This document shows, piece by piece, positions 54,186 through 55,083 of a DNA stretch of 55,083 nucleotides. The stretch comes from an uncultured Duodenibacillus sp. (GTDB lineage: Bacteria; Pseudomonadota; Gammaproteobacteria; Burkholderiales; Burkholderiaceae_F). How positions within the stretch are numbered: position 1 is the first letter of the stretch; each line of letters begins with the position of its first letter. The notes below the pieces were generated by a model, which saw only the letters and a program-made list of their open reading frames with translations, was not told the DNA's origin and did not search any database. The stretch covers positions 1 to 55,083 of the forward strand of contig CALXOY010000053.1 in NCBI GenBank assembly GCA_944390145.1. Reading direction: 5' to 3'. A program made the position numbers and the translations under genes.

Positions 54186-55083
54186 TTAGATGTCAAAGAT
54201 CCGTTCGAGCGCGTCGCGGTTGGTTGCAAGCTCCGGGTGCTCCGAGAGCACGATCATGAGCTTCAAGCGCGCCTTGGCCGCCGAAATCTCGCCGCCCATC
54301 GCAAGCCCCGCGCGGCGGGTGTCGGTGACGCTGCCCGGATAGCCGTAGACGTCGAGCACGCGTCCGCCTGGAGTGCGGGTGGTGAGCACGACGGCAACAC
54401 CTGCCTTGACTGCGTCTTCAATGCCAGGCACCATGGGCGGCGGCACGTTGCCGCGGCCGAAGCCTTCGATCACGATGCCCTTGCAGCCCTGCGAAACGGC
54501 AAAGTCGATGTAGTCGCGCGTAGAGCCCGTCATGCACTTGATGAGGTCGACGCGGGCGGTGAGCGCCTTGGGCGCAAAGCGCATGACGTTCAACGGCTTG
54601 CGGCGGATAATCACGCGGTCGAGATCAACGTAGCCGATCGGACCCCACCAGGGCGACTGGAAGGTGGCGGGATTGGCCGAATGCGTCTTTCTCACTTCGC
54701 CCGGCGCATGCAGGGTCTCATTCATGCACACCATCACGCCCATGCCGACGGCTTCCTTGCTTGCGGCGGTCTTCACGGCGCAGTAGATGTTCATCGGGCC
54801 GTCCGGGCTCGTGTCGCCTGCGCCGCGCATGGCGGCGGTGGTGACAATGGGCTTTTCGCTCGTGTGCAGCAGGTCGAGGAAGTAGCTCGTTTCCTCGAGC
54901 GTATCGGTGCCGTGCGTGACGATGGCGCCTGCGACGTCATCGCGCGCGAGCACTTCCTCGAGCTTGACGTGCAGATCCCACATGTTCTGCGGGGTCATGC
55001 CCGGAGAGGCGATGTTGGAAAACTGAATGAATTCGAGCGGAGCGACTTCGCTCAGACCCGGTACGGCGGCCGCAAGATCCTCG
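54186..55083 (-). CDS. L-asparaginase, partial (5' end outside window)
   Basis: Type II-like asparaginase that hydrolyses asparagine to aspartate and ammonia. The frame is open to the right edge and continues past it, so the N-terminus with the nucleophile motif TGGTIA and any signal peptide is missing. Present are the second-active-site segment AIVTHGTDTLEETSYFL, TTAAMRGAGDTSPDGPMN, IVIEGFGRGNVPP near the C-terminal domain, and TTRTPGGRV. The ATG at 54998 is internal; codons upstream (LEFIQFSNIASPG) match the family. Location (cytosol or periplasm) cannot be decided. Confidence 0.9.
   Translation of the reverse strand, partial: EDLAAAVPGLSEVAPLEFIQFSNIASPGMTPQNMWDLHVKLEEVLARDDVAGAIVTHGTDTLEETSYFLDLLHTSEKPIVTTAAMRGAGDTSPDGPMNIYCAVKTAASKEAVGMGVMVCMNETLHAPGEVRKTHSANPATFQSPWWGPIGYVDLDRVIIRRKPLNVMRFAPKALTARVDLIKCMTGSTRDYIDFAVSQGCKGIVIEGFGRGNVPPPMVPGIEDAVKAGVAVVLTTRTPGGRVLDVYGYPGSVTDTRRAGLAMGGEISAAKARLKLMIVLSEHPELATNRDALERIFDI

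Noticed and set aside
1-55083. CRISPR array, insertion sequence or prophage
   Set aside because: No regularly spaced repeats, transposase, integrase or phage structural genes were seen on either strand.

Overview
The window is GC-rich (except one AT-rich spacer) and reads as a chromosomal segment of a betaproteobacterium. The 3' end of a 5S rRNA at the left edge, the gene pairs glnD/map and rpsT/murJ, the run mltG-tmk-holB, and a Knallgas-type hup/hyp cluster all fit Burkholderiales. A host-associated lineage such as Sutterellaceae is my best guess, by inference only. Oxidative and anaerobic traits sit side by side: a 2-oxoglutarate dehydrogenase operon, a complete system I cytochrome c maturation operon, a hydrogenase maturation cluster, and a giant 2-hydroxyacyl-CoA-dehydratase-activase-like protein.

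Left part (1-17.8 kb). The tail of an rRNA operon and its terminator precede sucA-sucB-lpd and gltA, a TCA block. The minus strand then carries glnD, map and ygfZ. Divergent from ygfZ is a plus-strand run of mltG (with a very long cytoplasmic extension), tmk, holB, panB, panC and panD.

Middle (17.9-29.2 kb). argD is followed by a 38-residue membrane peptide gene, a terminator, a 3' tRNA-Ser fragment and an intact tRNA-Ser(UGA). Then come ppk2, a small HMA metal-binding protein under a strong Fur-box candidate, and a HAD hydrolase. The HAD gene converges on, and overlaps, a 1486-codon activase/dehydratase fusion gene. rpsT and murJ are divergent.

Hydrogenase block (29.2-38.8 kb, minus strand). 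hupG-hupH-hupI-hupJ-hupK-hypA-hypB-hypF-hypC-hypD-hypE form one compact operon behind a good sigma70-type promoter. They encode the Ni/Fe(CN)2CO cofactor machinery and the accessory proteins of an oxygen-tolerant uptake hydrogenase. No structural subunits, membrane cytochrome b or maturation protease gene lie next to it. Upstream is an AT-rich, apparently non-coding spacer with a consensus DnaA box.

Right part (39.4-55.1 kb). yggS is followed by a frameshifted Tat-exported metallo-beta-lactamase-fold gene, a small MmcB-like nuclease-fold gene and ilvD (minus). ccmABCDEFGHI follows as one operon ending in a strong terminator. The last 3.7 kb holds a decayed-looking coding remnant, a SIMPL-domain exported protein, an MtnA/eIF2B-like protein lacking the known catalytic residues, and an L-asparaginase gene cut by the window edge. 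I saw no CRISPR array, insertion sequence or prophage.
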